Positions 27,501 through 37,203 of a stretch of 64,000 nucleotides of DNA are shown piece after piece; positions within the stretch are counted from its first letter, which is position 1; each line of letters begins with the position of its first letter. This DNA comes from Rhynchonema sp. JSB1_4. Its lineage: Eukaryota > Nematoda > Chromadorea > Monhysterida > Xyalidae. The DNA lies in NCBI GenBank assembly GCA_030248065.1, contig JASAMV010007717.1:32922-96921 (forward strand). The letters run 5' to 3'. The translations under genes were made by a program, and so were the position numbers. Below the pieces are notes generated by a model. That model made no database searches. It was not told the DNA's origin and saw only the letters and a program-made list of their open reading frames with translations.

Positions 27501-30500
27501 CCATTATTCATCGGATATCGATTTCCGTTTGTCTCCACGTCGCTGGCATAGTGCACATTGCGTCTGATCTGAGTGCTTGTGCGTTGTATTCCATTGGACT
27601 GAGGCTGCTTATAGGGTGGCGCAGAAGATTGTAACGCCTCCTCGAAGTCTGACATGATGTTTTCGAGCGAATCGCTGAAAATTTTTGGAAAAAATCTTAT
27701 TCCAAAAAAAATAAAGAAAGATTGTGTTTATCCACAAAAGCAGCGATGTTTCATTGTTGCATAAAGCCAGCTTTATGGTGTCTTTGGGGTCACGTGGCCA
27801 TCTGGTGCATTCGCACTGACGGTGACCTGGTGCTCCTATGGAAACAGGTCGAAACGGCCAATCAAATTAATGTTATTGTGAAACTCATATCATTTGTGAA
27901 ATTTAGAATTTTTACATAGCTTACAACCTTGAAGCATATCCATTTGTTTTGCGCGGCTTCAAAATCGACTTTCTAGTTTCAGGAGGCTTCATATTCTTTG
28001 AGATTTTGGATATTGCGGCGAAAATAGGTGGCGCAACAGTCGAAAACTTTAATATCCCAAGATGCGGCGAATTACGTTTTTATGATATTTTTCTAATCAG
28101 ATCACAGACGTCTGCAAAAGCGACCGCATATCTCAATCAATTCGAGCGCGTGTGAGAAAAAGATGGAAAAATTCTTGATCGAATAGCTCAGCGCGTTTAC
28201 AAAAATCTGCATTTGTTTGAATAAACCCGCGACAAAAATATATTCCAAAACACTAAACTTGAGCAGATAATTTCTGTAGCTGCCCTATATCCTGACAAAA
28301 TGTGTCCAAAGCGTTTGCAAACAAGCACACACGCGCGCGTGCCTGCGCTGCCTGTTTGACCTTTTTACGTCTCACTCCGTATTCGACCGTCACGCAAGGA
28401 GAAAGGTGATAAACAACAGGCAAAACGTCTTATTTTTATTCATATATTTCATCGCAAACATTAAATAATATGTTTGCTGGGCACTGTGTTCTGCTAAATC
28501 TCTGAACAATTTTCGGAAAGGGGTTGAGCTGAAACATTGTTTTCACACCACATCTTTCAGTTTCTGAATGCAAGTGGTTTCTGCTTGCCCGTTTCAACCG
28601 GCTTTATCGCAGACGGGCGGTGCACCAGGTCATCGTCAGTGCGAATGCACCGGATGGACACATGACCTCAAACTGATACTATGCTGGCTTGTATCGCGGG
28701 ACTAGCCGATGCTAACATAAGCATGCATTTAGTGTGAACGAAATGTTCAAAAAATCTATGAGAAAAGCTATGAAATTTTTAATGTTGGCCCATAATTCAG
28801 ATGTGATGGAGCCACAAAAAGGTCATAAAAACAGCACAGGCCGAGCGGGAAAAGACGGTCTTGTTGCAAAGAAAAAGTTTGTGTGCATGACCGTAAAATA
28901 CCCATTGTCCCACCCAAGTTTACATAGATATCATTTTGAACTCAAAATATAGAATATGGAAAATAGAATATAGAAAATGGAAAAATATCAGAAAAAGTAT
29001 GCATTTTGACGCCAAAATACACAAAAATGGGTACACCCAGCCACCCACACATGCTCCAAACGAATACACGGACGCAACATGTTTGGAGATTTTGTTTGTA
29101 TTATACGTTTTTGGAAAATATGTATACGCGTTTGAAATACAGCATAATATATCAAAAATATTGAGGAGAAAATACAAGACTACAACGCTGAGCAAAGATT
29201 GTGATTGCCGCAATACAACGAAAAATGTATAATCTTTCTCAACGTTCAGGTAAAAGCGCACTTTTTGGGAATTGACTGTATAGTGTATAGTATCATTCTT
29301 ACAAAACATTACACTCATCTGGCGCAAAACCGAACTACAGAAAGTATACAGAGCAAAGTACAATCGAAAAACAATTTATAATCCTCACTCGGTAGAATTG
29401 CCTGGTAAATAGCCTGGCAACGTTCAAGACTGATGTATGAGAATTAGAAATGATGGTGTGTAAATGAACAGTGAGAAGACGCATTACCGAAAGTGCGCCA
29501 TATAACACTGACTTGATGGACAAAAGCAACATTCTACTGCATTTTCCGGATTGTTTCTTTGATCGAAAAATTAAGCAGTCAATCGTAACCAATTTTCCAG
29601 TGACAAAAGTGCGAAATGAGCTCATTAATAGAGCAAAAAATTAACTAAAATTCCCAAAACTGCATAATTTTTACCTGAAAATTGAGGATTCCAGCGGGCT
29701 AAAGGCCCCCGACCGATCGATACTAGATTCGTGTGGCGAAAACGCGCGTCGCCTTTGGGCACCGTAGTCAGGCTCGAGATCGCTTTCAGCAGATGGACGC
29801 ATGCCCGGTGCACCCGTCGGCTGATGATGCACGCGACGTGCACGCTGGAAAAATAAATGAACACGGGAAAAATAGGTGCTTTTTCATTATTTTAGTCAAC
29901 GAAAAGAAAATGAAAATTGAAAATTTTTCCCAAAAATTGGGGAATTGGTTTCGCATGTTCGCAATAACACGCGCTTCAGCGAACCGAATATTGATGGCCC
30001 ATGGAAATGCAACCAGTAATAATATTGATGATGGTCCACGTAGGTATTTACATATTTCTCCAGGATCAAACTGTACAAAGTCGTCTGGGGAAAGTGGAGC
30101 TTACGAAATAAGCAACGTTTCAGCGCAAAAGCTATAGATATGATTTTATGGTAGGAAAACAGGAGCAAACATAAGAAGTGTACATGTACCCAAAAATGGC
30201 TTGTGAGAGCAACAGCAAGGAATAGGTCCGATAAAAAGCTACCTACGCAGTTGCATAGAAAGCGTCTATGACCAACTTTATCGATGCTTTTGCCCCTTTG
30301 GCCAGCACTACAACAACACGAAAAGCATCGTACTCTGAGGTTATCAACACGTTTGCGAACAATAACAATCCGGGCTTGTGCGACGCTCGCGGCGTGTGTG
30401 TGCTTTTTCAGTTCAAACTAAAAATATTTTGAAATCAAAAAGCGAGATGTTTGGTTTTGTGATAAGGGCACAGTCTCTTCTTTTTAGTCACACATATTTT

Positions 30501-33500
30501 TTAGAAGACAACATGAGGTTAAGGCGGGGTTTTAAAAAAATTATGCGCCATGCATGCCCAGCACAGGCAAACCTGTCGGTAGTGTTCTAAATTTGAATGC
30601 TTATTTTGATCTGTTTTTCTTACCGGCGATTTATGTTTTCGTCGTTTTTGTCTGGCAGCATGCTTAGCTGTTGTCAGGTCGTCCAAAAATTGTGTGGCCA
30701 AATTCTCAATTTCGCTCATTAGACACTCTTCAATGTTGGTGACTTTCGATCGAGCCTTGCCGCTGTTTCGCTGTTGTTGTTGTTGTTGTTGTTGTTGCTG
30801 TTGTTGTTGTTGTTGTTTCTGGCCCCAGTCTGGAACCGGCGGTTTAGTCGGAGGTGGGGCAGGACTGATGAGTTTCGGCTCAGACTCGAACTTAATGGCC
30901 AGAGCCTCCTCAAGCAGTGTGTTCAACTGTTCCGTACTTTCCGCAATGCTCATTTTGGTGGCTTGCATCGGGGCCACTATTTGCTGTTGATGACTGTAGA
31001 CCCTAGACTCCACCCAGTGCCTGTCTTGGCAGGGCGAGCTCTTCTCACTCGAACCGGTCGCAGACGTGGAGCTGTCGCCTTGCTGATTCAGGGACGCAGG
31101 CAGGGTCGCGTCCAATACGCCCGGTCTGATTATATCACCGATTCCGGCCTGCAGCAGCTGGGTGTGGAAATTGGTGTCCAGAAGCAGCCGTTTATCACTG
31201 GCATCACTGTTGTTGTTGTTGTTCACTGCGTCCAGTTCCTGTGGGCTGTACTGTACGTGATGTTGGGGCAACATCTTTGCGCCACGACTGTAGTCTCTGA
31301 TCGGGTCGGACACCGCCACTTCCATTGAGGAACTTGATGTTGGACTGCTATCGATTGATTGGTGATCAGAATTATCGATAATTGATTCAAATCTGATTGG
31401 TTGATCGATTGGGATTATCGATCGGTCCAGTTCAATATTGATCACTCTAACGTTCGTTGATCTGTTTGTTCGCTGAACAATTGATCTGATCACAAAAATA
31501 ACGATTGCAACGATTAATGCTGCGGACACGAGCGGGAGAAACCAATACATTGGTGTACGCAATCATTGAGAGATTAAGATGTCGGGAAATGATAGGCAAT
31601 AATGATGGTGAATGTTTATGAAGTTGCACTTGGGATGGCGCAAAGAAAGTTAGGTGACAGTTAGATAAATTGCACCGCTATTACAGGCTGCCTGTCCGTT
31701 TTGATATCATGCGCTTGATGACACATGAAGGTCTTTCTTGTATCGCTACATGATACAGGCGAAACAGGGCACACTATAATTGACACATTATGTCATGATC
31801 TGAGATGCATGTTACAAGGTGAACTCTGATAAATGTGGTTGCAGTTTTTTGAAAAAAGTTCGAACAGTGCATCGCGAGGTTAAACTTGTCAAAACAGACT
31901 CCATGAAGTTTACGGTTGTGCACGAGCTCTATTAGTGCCCCCTTCCCTGCGATACTAAGTGGCCATCAATCAACAAGCATATTCCTACGGGCAATTATTT
32001 GTGCTCATGACGATACTATAATGCAGTTATAGATGGACACACGGTACACTTTTGGAAATAGCAAGTTTGGCCTTGAACGGTAACGGAAAGGGTGGTGCAA
32101 ACAAAACTTGGCTTGATGTTTCGGGTGGAGTAGACACAGAAATGTGGAACTTTACACCTTTCTAAGGAAAATGGGCGCGGCGCTCATGAGAAGATTGATA
32201 CAAAAGGATAAATGAATAAAGTTTGACAACTCAATTTACAATTCAACACTTGGACCGAAATAAATTGCGAATCCTGCAAATGCGCCCAGAATCAATCACA
32301 TTCTATTTTCTTTTTGCCGATCTCTACAGCTGCGGCGGGTGGCGGCGATAGAAACCATAAATTAGAAACCAGGCGAGGTGAGTTGAAACAAAAAAGCGAC
32401 CAAGAGTCCACACGGCGCGATATCGAAACGAACAAAAAGTTATTTTTGAATTCTAGTTTCAACCGAGAAAATAACAGACGTATCGATGTAGGTGCACATT
32501 GCAGCCCAGTGGGGGCAATTCCACCGGTGGATTTTCGATATAGTCTTGGTTCATCGCATTGAATCTACCCGGAATTTGACTGCACATCACATAAAATTTA
32601 TTTTTTATTTATCTCAGCAAAAGTGCATTTAGAGAAACATCAAAACAAGTCACTCATTGTCAGAAGGTCTATTATTCAGAACCTGGACTGTACCCATATA
32701 TTCATGATCAACATTTATTTTAGGGAATGCGGTTATCGCAGTGTCCAAAAGTATGCAGGAGCGAACATGCCTTTGCTTGGTTGTGTTGATGTTACAGCTT
32801 ATGCGTGTCTGGGGCTGCCCGCAGTGCGCATGCGTTACGCTTTTGGCATTCACTTTTACTGTCAAAACGTTGTTGTTGTGGGCGCAGGTACTTTGGACTT
32901 GATCTGTTCATCATACATAATGGGGGGAGAAAATACTGTATGATGTTCGTTATTGAACGGGTACACAGATAAGGCAGAGTATTTGTAATTTGGGGCGTAC
33001 GGTTTTGAAAATTATGAAAATCGGCATTGCGCGGATGGTTTGAAATCGATACACGGGATTCTATGACTCAGTTTTATGACGATTATTTCCAGAAGAAAAT
33101 TAGTCAAGCGTTAAATGAATCAGTCTCATGTGTCATTAATAGCCAGAAAAACTTTAACACTCTGATTCACAAGTTTGGAACTCTACAACAATGTGTCCAA
33201 ATGACAGAATCAGCATGGTAGAAATCGGGTATACTCCTGTAAATCTACCATCTCACGGGCATATCATTTTCCTATTTCATTAATGTTCCAACAGATAGGT
33301 ACTGTACATACAGCCCAGTTTCAGAACACTGTAGGCACGCATAAAACCAAAACCAAATAGTAAACAGCATCAGATTTAGATGTCTTGTTCGACCCAGTCT
33401 ACACATTAGTATATGTAGTTCTAAACAGTCCTGGTGTTAGTGGTTCAAGCGCGCAAGGTCATAAACAGTGGTATAGTTTGTGGAGACGTTGTAAAATACG

Positions 33501-36029
33501 TAGTGCAGATGTGCACACAACAACACACATTAGAATATGGGAATAATAGTTGGGATTATCATTTGCTTTCTTATACCATGGTCCAAATCGTGAATATTGG
33601 TTTTTCGAACAAATGGTACACCACGACATCATCAGTGCGAGTGCACTGGCAGGCGAACTGGCATTCGCGTCTCAAAACCTAAAAATCGACACATTAAAAA
33701 CCGGAAAACTTGCCAAATTAGCCCCCCAGGTGGGACTTACATTCCTGGCGGCTTATTCAGACTTCTCCGGCACTACCTTCCGTGCGCAAACAGGCAGAGT
33801 TTGTCCCATGTGGATAACAATCGTGGTTTCCAATATGTATGTATGAACACATCATATTATCAAGACGATAAACTAAATGAAGACGAATGTTAGGAAAATT
33901 TGTGCGAACGCAACACAGCGGGGCGCCCGCCTCAACCTTAGTTTGGTTTCATTATAACGCAATATGTAATAGTTTGGTAGGCAATGAGCAAAGTGTACAT
34001 AACTGCCTGTATACACATCGGGAAACTTTTGCAGAGAATTTAAGGTTAGATAGAATTCAGATTATTCTAGCAGGAAATATAAAGAAAGTCAGGGTTGGGG
34101 ATCTGCTGAGGCCGATATCAAGACTTATCAGTGATCGTTATGCGCTGACCCTTTCAGATCTTAACAGTTTGGAAAGCAAAGTTAGTGCCGACATGTTAGT
34201 ACCCATGAATCAATCCTATTAGTACCCGAACCGATCATTCTGTTGAACAATTTTCCGAACGTTGATAAAACGGTATTTCAATTAAAATCGTTGGTGAATG
34301 AAGAAAATGCGTTCTAAAAATAATCTTTTCGTTCACATAAAAATCACTCGTGTTCTTTTACGCAGTGATTCGACAGAAAAAGTCCATATTTCAAACGACT
34401 AAAAACGAAACAAAAACAAACGGCAAACCAATTTTTACCAAACATTCAAAATGATACTTTTTCAAATTAAGAGGAGGAGCACCGATGTAGCGTCTGTCAG
34501 TGGAAATCAATATATTATTTTATTTTTGGGGCATTACTATACCACATCAAGTTGGTTTCGACCTAAAATACAAACCTGCCGTTCAAATGCAAGGGACAGG
34601 TGTTGCACGCATAAACGCAGAAAAAATCATCTTTTGATTTTTAATTTTGCATATAGTTAATGGTCATAAAAACGGCAAGCATGCAGAGGCGGGGAAGTCT
34701 GCCTTGAAGATGCCTTAAGGTGGAGTTATACTCGTTCGTCGCGAACACAACGAACACGACGAACAAATTCTATTTTTAAGTCAATTGAGCAGGATGAACC
34801 AAATCGAGTGTCAAAGTGTTGACGCAGGGCACAGTAAATAAATGCACGTAACTAATGTTTCAATAACTGCGCACAGTTTGCTGCAAATGCAATACAAAAT
34901 TGTTCGTCGTGTTCGTTGTGTTCGCGACGAACGAGTATAACTCCACCTTTATTGATTTTATTGTCATGGCTTCATAGTTTTGAAAAAAGCCCCCGCATGG
35001 TGTATGTGCACAGCGGGACATGAAACAAAAATGTTCTCATTCTCCTTGGACCGAGAAATCACACAAGCAAGAGAAAACTGACCACAACTTTAGATGCTAT
35101 GACCAATCATTCAGTTATTATTCTTATATTTTGACAACACGTACATATTTTAGCATAAGAACTGCGCTGAGGTTCTGGTACGCAATACATTTAATGCTGG
35201 GGTGGCGCGGGCGGCAAGACAAAAAAGGCGATTAGATACGCATGAAACGAGACGAAGAGAGCAGAGAGAGATAATCGTGCAATACATGGACTGCAACACC
35301 GACGACATGAGATGTAATCGGCAAATAAATCGCTAAAATGTTGCAGCAAGCGTGCGAAATCGATTGATATTTATGCAGATAGGCCTTGAAAACTTTGAGC
35401 AGTCATTTACTTTAAAATGCAAACACACGGAATTATGCTTGAGTAATTCTTGATCGAAAATGGGGGAGTGAAAAACCGTGCTGGCACAAACCAAGCTCAA
35501 GAAACGAAAAAAGACTAGCTGTTGAAATTTAAGTTTCAAAAAATGCAAGATCATGCTTGACCCTCCAGGGACCAACAGCTTTGCTTCCAGTCTATGGACA
35601 ACCGAAATATATCGGTTTCACCTATGATCATCTTACTAAAGGTGGAGTTTAGGCATTCGGTATGTACCAAAGCCGCGCGGACAAATTACTACGAATGACT
35701 GTCTCATTAGTCAACCAAAATCACAGATCGCTTTTGCGGCCACTATATTGCGAACCGTTTATCAATGTGGTCGGAAATCAAAGGTATAATTCGCGCGACC
35801 ATGAAAATATGCTATTCCACCTTAAACGTGCGGGCAAATAAAACGCGCACAAATAAATAATAAAACAATAAATCAATTAATTGACGCCAACCTTAATCGA
35901 TTGATATCTGCCCCGATCACGTGACGGTGGCGGAGGACTGCTGACTTTCTGAGCGAATTCAATGAAATCGGTATCGATGTGGAATCCGTACGGACAACAA
36001 CGACAACGCCGTGATGCACGCGCTTGCAT
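7170..36029 (-). CDS. vab-19: KANK-family protein (VAB-19-like), KN motif plus ankyrin repeats, 33 exons
   Basis: Thirty-three exons join with matching phases and no stop (2195 codons plus stop): 36029-35892, 31472-30624, 29844-29675, 27674-27502, 27383-27240, 26833-26711, 26158-25998, 25785-25194, 24960-24847, 24414-24270, 23696-23599, 22161-21922, 21637-21542, 21267-21089, 20828-20687, 20367-20173, 19930-19765, 19455-19318, 18895-18700, 18375-18220, 18092-18066, 17771-17533, 17335-17185, 15629-15477, 15220-15128, 14777-14474, 14018-13792, 13001-12835, 10028-9776, 9502-9353, 9074-8862, 8108-7908, 7364-7170. The first exon has the KN motif PYGFHIDTDF. The last four give the KANK C-terminal region (QHEWLKAAAR, NTALHYAVSHGNFDIV, DEDGSTALMCAAEHGH, DGSTALSIAVE). 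KANK proteins link talin, adhesions and the cortex; C. elegans VAB-19 acts at epidermal muscle attachments. Family members are usually 1000-1400 residues, so this one is unusually long. The gene symbol is by family only. The start and the 27-nt exon are the weakest points. Confidence 0.85.
7514..7654. mobile_element. Palindromic MITE, family A
   Basis: An inverted repeat of about 35 bp has TATACTTTGTCTCGTTGCGA on the left and its inverse on the right, with ends AAGGC/GCCTT. A second copy is at 49018-49159. It lies in the last KANK intron. Confidence 0.75.
7735..7890. repeat. Degenerate GCCTAAGCCTGA-type tandem tract
   Basis: The tract repeats AGCCTAA, AACCTGA and AAGCCTGA units over about 150 bp next to the KANK exon at 8108-7908. 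It is related in composition to the repeat at 8.6 kb. Confidence 0.45.
8334..8512. mobile_element. Palindromic MITE with CCGGAA repeats
   Basis: The left arm CCTTAGGTTAAATCCGGAAA is mirrored by TTTCCGGATTCCGGATTTAA on the right. The interior is tandem CCGGAAATATTTCC-type units. It lies in the KANK intron between the exons at 8862 and 8108. Confidence 0.65.
8563..8835. repeat. Dispersed repeat rich in CCTAAGCC units, copy 1
   Basis: It starts with GCCGGGCGATTGGACAAAGC and carries repeated TTAGGCTTAGG units and TCTGCTCTTTTGG. A second copy in the same order is at 62497-62715. The TTAGGC units match the nematode telomere unit but are scattered, not arrayed. It reaches to within about 25 bp of the KANK exon ending at 8862. 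Confidence 0.6.
9520..9529 (+). promoter_or_regulatory. TGATGTTTCA motif, representative intronic copy
   Basis: Exact copies of this 10-mer (start positions) on the plus strand: 2995, 5089, 7185, 9520, 9929, 12837, 16290, 18055, 18402, 18835, 18940, 20379, 21653, 24416, 26855, 27393, 36105, 42695, 46282. On the minus strand: 539, 2868, 5250, 24246, 36062, 46194, 55049. Flanks are not conserved. The function is open; see finding 1. Confidence 0.5.
9556..9592. repeat. Dyad repeat with CTGACGATGACCTGGTGCAC
   Basis: GGCACTGACGATGACCTGGT is followed by GCACCGCCCGTCTGTGATC. It lies 30 bp after a TGATGTTTCA copy. Confidence 0.55.
10153..10272. mobile_element. MITE family B (TTTTGTCGTCAA ends), copy 1
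   Basis: The left TTGTTTTGTCGTCAACG and right TTGACGACATGACAA are inverted. The interior has TGAATGAGCGCGAGAAA, shared with the copies at 48.5 and 50.6 kb. It lies in the intron upstream of the KANK exon at 10028. Confidence 0.6.
13346..13416. repeat. Dispersed GGCCCGA repeat, truncated copy
   Basis: CAGTCCCAGGGCACAGGTTC followed by AGGCCCGACCGAGTCAGACC matches the start of the longer copy 260 bp away at 13.6 kb. It lies in a KANK intron. Confidence 0.6.
13607..13775. repeat. Dispersed GGCCCGA repeat
   Basis: It begins TCAGTCCCAGGGCACAGG. It continues with GCCTAAGCCTATAAATGGG, CAAATATGCTGGGC and repeated GGGCCTGAAAA units, and ends GCGGAATAGATA. Copies with the same order are at 17.8 kb (inverse) and 61.7 kb. 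Confidence 0.7.
14075..14157. mobile_element. Degraded copy of the mariner-like MITE of 6.7 kb
   Basis: It contains CAAATCACTTCGTCAACTC, then a short spacer and TTGACGAAATGAT, and ends with GAATTTGGACCACAG next to TA. It lies in the KANK intron between the exons at 14474 and 14018. The left terminus is not clear. Confidence 0.4.
17790..17935. repeat. Dispersed GGCCCGA repeat, inverted copy
   Basis: It carries the same units in reverse: CCGGAAGTTCAGGCC, CAGCATGTTTGACCCATTTA and CTGTGTCCCGGGACTGAA. It abuts the KANK exon 17771-17533. Confidence 0.65.
18066..18092 (-). CDS. Putative 27-nt microexon of KANK
   Basis: The acceptor TTCACAG is followed by nine codons (TDKVPNLVD) and a GTGAAA donor, phase 0 to phase 0. 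The donor is itself part of a TGATGTTTCA copy read from the other strand. Skipping this exon also keeps the frame, so it may be optional or absent. Confidence 0.45.
18220..20828 (-). CDS. KANK segment with repeated (V/I)xTD and xQT motifs
   Basis: Six consecutive exons encode short repeated motifs in a low-order region: HVNTDRVQT, AIGTDGDE, VAVNTDRKE, CIGTDK, NAQTST, LVQTDHV, HRQTET, TIGTQQ and CAVQTDS. Vertebrate KANKs have a comparable patch of VGVNTD or VGTxTE repeats before the C-terminal domain. The xQT core resembles dynein light chain LC8 anchors, but that role is inference. The reading frame across all six junctions is continuous. Confidence 0.7.
22323..23276. mobile_element. hAT-like non-autonomous element, about 950 bp
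   Basis: The left end is CTGGGTTGG followed by an A/T run; the right end is CCAACCCTG. The flanks ATCATGCC and ATCATGTC form a 7-of-8 duplication. It lies in the KANK intron between the exons at 23599 and 22161. No transposase frame is seen. Confidence 0.75.
23395..23515. mobile_element. Fragment of hAT-like element
   Basis: The segment with TTGCCAAAAAATGGGC and AAATGGCCTTTTGAGG is the inverse of interior sequence in the element at 51962-52661 (GGCCATTTTTGGACATTTTAG region). No ends are visible. Confidence 0.4.
23767..23802 (+). repeat. (ATT)n microsatellite
   Basis: A short TTATTATTATT run in the KANK intron upstream of the exon at 23696. Confidence 0.7.
27797..27838. repeat. Dyad repeat, well-preserved copy
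   Basis: TCTGGTGCATTCGCACTGAC is followed by GGTGACCTGGTGCTCC, and TCACGTGGCC lies just upstream. It is in the KANK intron between 29675 and 27674. Confidence 0.55.
28617..28656. repeat. Dyad repeat, inverted copy
   Basis: GCGGTGCACCAGGTCATCGT is followed by CAGTGCGAATGCACCGG, the inverse of the 27.8 kb copy. The pair could fold within one transcript. Confidence 0.55.
30624..31472 (-). CDS. KANK large Q-rich exon
   Basis: This 849-nt exon runs from a TTGTTCAG acceptor to a CCG|GTAAGA donor, phase 0 at both ends. It is rich in Ser, Asn and Gln, with a 16-17 Gln run made by a CAA/CAG repeat (30772-30818), a Pro-rich PAPPPTKPPVPDW stretch and a basic end KRRKHKSP. The frame stays open up to an ATG at 31562. 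That extension would give a hydrophobic membrane-anchor-like N-terminus. I read it as intron, because the acceptor continues the phase of the KN exon, but an alternative transcript starting there is possible. Confidence 0.75.
30772..30818. repeat. Trinucleotide repeat coding poly-Gln in KANK
   Basis: A TTG/CTG run on the plus strand gives CAA/CAG codons for about 16 Gln. CTG interruptions are few, so length polymorphism is likely. Confidence 0.85.
33887..34222 (+). other. Uncharacterised open stretch, coding status doubtful
   Basis: The 111-codon frame contains ILAGNIKKVRVGDLLRPISR and LTLSDLNSLESKV, composition like a real protein. It lacks clear splice sites or a known motif. It sits antisense inside the first KANK intron. 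Confidence 0.2.
34717..34950. mobile_element. MITE with about 50-bp inverted repeats
   Basis: The left arm AAGGTGGAGTTATACTCGTT continues CGTCGCGAACACAACGAACA. The right arm is the exact inverse over most of its length and ends CTCCACCTT. There is no coding capacity. Confidence 0.75.
35637..35827. mobile_element. Possible MITE related to the 34.7 kb element
   Basis: It has the same outer 9 bp (AAGGTGGAG on the left, TTCCACCTT on the right) and similar length, but the arms diverge inside. It lies just downstream of the KN exon, in intron 1. Confidence 0.4.
35892..36029 (-). CDS. KANK first coding exon with KN motif
   Basis: This 138-nt open stretch encodes 46 residues. CPYGFHIDTDFIEFAQKV fits the KN motif (PYGFHLDLDFLKYV in vertebrate KANKs), which binds talin in KANK1. 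It ends with an AAG|GTTGGC donor in phase 0. Starting at the ATG at 36029 puts the motif about 12 residues from the N-terminus. Alternatively the exon is internal, with an acceptor AATACAG just before 36043, which also keeps the frame open. The next exon lies 4.4 kb downstream and matches in phase. Confidence 0.75.
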
Positions 36030-36061
36030 GGGGTTGAATGCACCTGTATTTATAGGAGGCG

Positions 36062-36114
36062 TGAAACATCACATTCTGCAAACGCGCGCCTGCTGTTTCG
36101 TCGGTGATGTTTCA
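36062..36114. repeat. Inverted pair of the TGATGTTTCA word
   Basis: GTGAAACATCAC and GGTGATGTTTCA are inverted with about 30 bp between them. They lie immediately upstream of the KN exon of KANK. Confidence 0.6.
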
Positions 36115-37068
36115 GCAACGAAGCAATATGGGAGGACCAATATGTGAGAAAACTAATCGGAACCTTGCTTCTCGTGGTCGGTTTTCGGACTGGGGATGTG
36201 AAAAAACCAGTTACTGTAGATTGGTCCACAATCATAACCAATGGAACTCCAAGACTGATGTGTCTTTTGTGCCGCACCAGGTCGCACGCAGTGCAGCAGC
36301 AAAAAAGCATAGGTAGTTTTTTCACATTGCACAGTTTTCAGTTATTGGATGTTTATTTTTCGATAGAGAAGATGTATCGGGATTGCTTTTATCCATAGTC
36401 CTCCTGCTCGTCATATGCAAACTGTGAAACATTTTCGAGGCAGATTAAAAAGCAGCCTATGAGCTTTGAGCATGAGCCGTGTCGCTTTCGAAAACGACGC
36501 ACTTTGGATCATTGTCGATGCATACACACAGTATACCTATACTTGGAAAATTAATATTGACACACCCTGAGCATCTTTGATATATGTAAATGCGCACGGC
36601 ACCCAATGTTAAAAGGAAACGCACCCGAGTCTGACATGGCGCCTGAATCCACGTACCAATTGTTGTTGTTGTTGTTACTGCTGGCAACTGTGGCTGAAAG
36701 TTGTGTTGACGAAGTTGCAAACAATATTTTAGTGAATTGATCGGCTAAACAGGCTCTCATATGGCTCAGGCTTTGTGGCTGAGCAAAGGGGACCTACATA
36801 TATAGATGTTTTATGTTTGGCCGTGGTCCTCAGTAGGCTCTGACCCCCAAAGCAGCCTCGGTCAGAATTATAAGCCAGGATTTCAAATCAGGATGTTGTT
36901 TTGTGAAAAACTTGTTCAGCGTACGCGGGGATTGAATTGGTTGCACTTATATTCACAAGGTTGTTTGCGGGAGCACAACTGAAGGGACACTCAGCCATTA
37001 TTGTTGGGATATTTTATGCGTCAGCTAAATATTACGATGTTGAGCCGTCACAGTGTTACACAACGAGT

Positions 37069-37203
37069 TTAGAATATTAGTGCAGTGCTCTTAAAAGCAG
37101 TTTAGCTTCATTTGTGCGGGAAAGCATCGCGCAGTTTTCAGGATAAAGAAAATCCTTACCTGCGATACATTTATACTTAAAATGCACAGCACTAATATTC
37201 AAA
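37069..37203. mobile_element. Small MITE with GAATATTAGTGC ends
   Basis: The left end is TAGAATATTAGTGCAGTGCT and the right end GCACAGCACTAATATTCAAA, inverted. The same terminal word GAATATTAGTGCCGTGCG is scattered at 4380, 19280, 19688, 21294, 49872, 56606 and 56752. Confidence 0.6.

Larger units (their letters stand above)
32000..35890. other. First KANK intron, mostly without features
   Basis: Between the KN exon and the Q-rich exon I see two MITEs (34.7 and 35.6 kb), one dyad repeat near 33612-33645, and two short open stretches near 33.0-33.2 and 33.9-34.2 kb. Those stretches look protein-like but match nothing I know. Confidence 0.4.

Noticed and set aside
28936..29363. Long open frames on both strands near 29 kb
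   Set aside because: A/T-rich, low-complexity translations with many Tyr/Phe/Lys residues, no splice signals that extend them and no motif; likely chance within the KANK intron.
30694..31328. Plus-strand open frames rich in Cys or Leu opposite the KANK Q-rich exon
   Set aside because: They are the complement of the CAG/CAA repeat and of a well-supported minus-strand exon.
24246..36114. TGATGTTTCA as ends of one MITE family
   Set aside because: Only a few copies are paired and inverted, spacings differ, interiors share nothing, and some copies are in coding exons.
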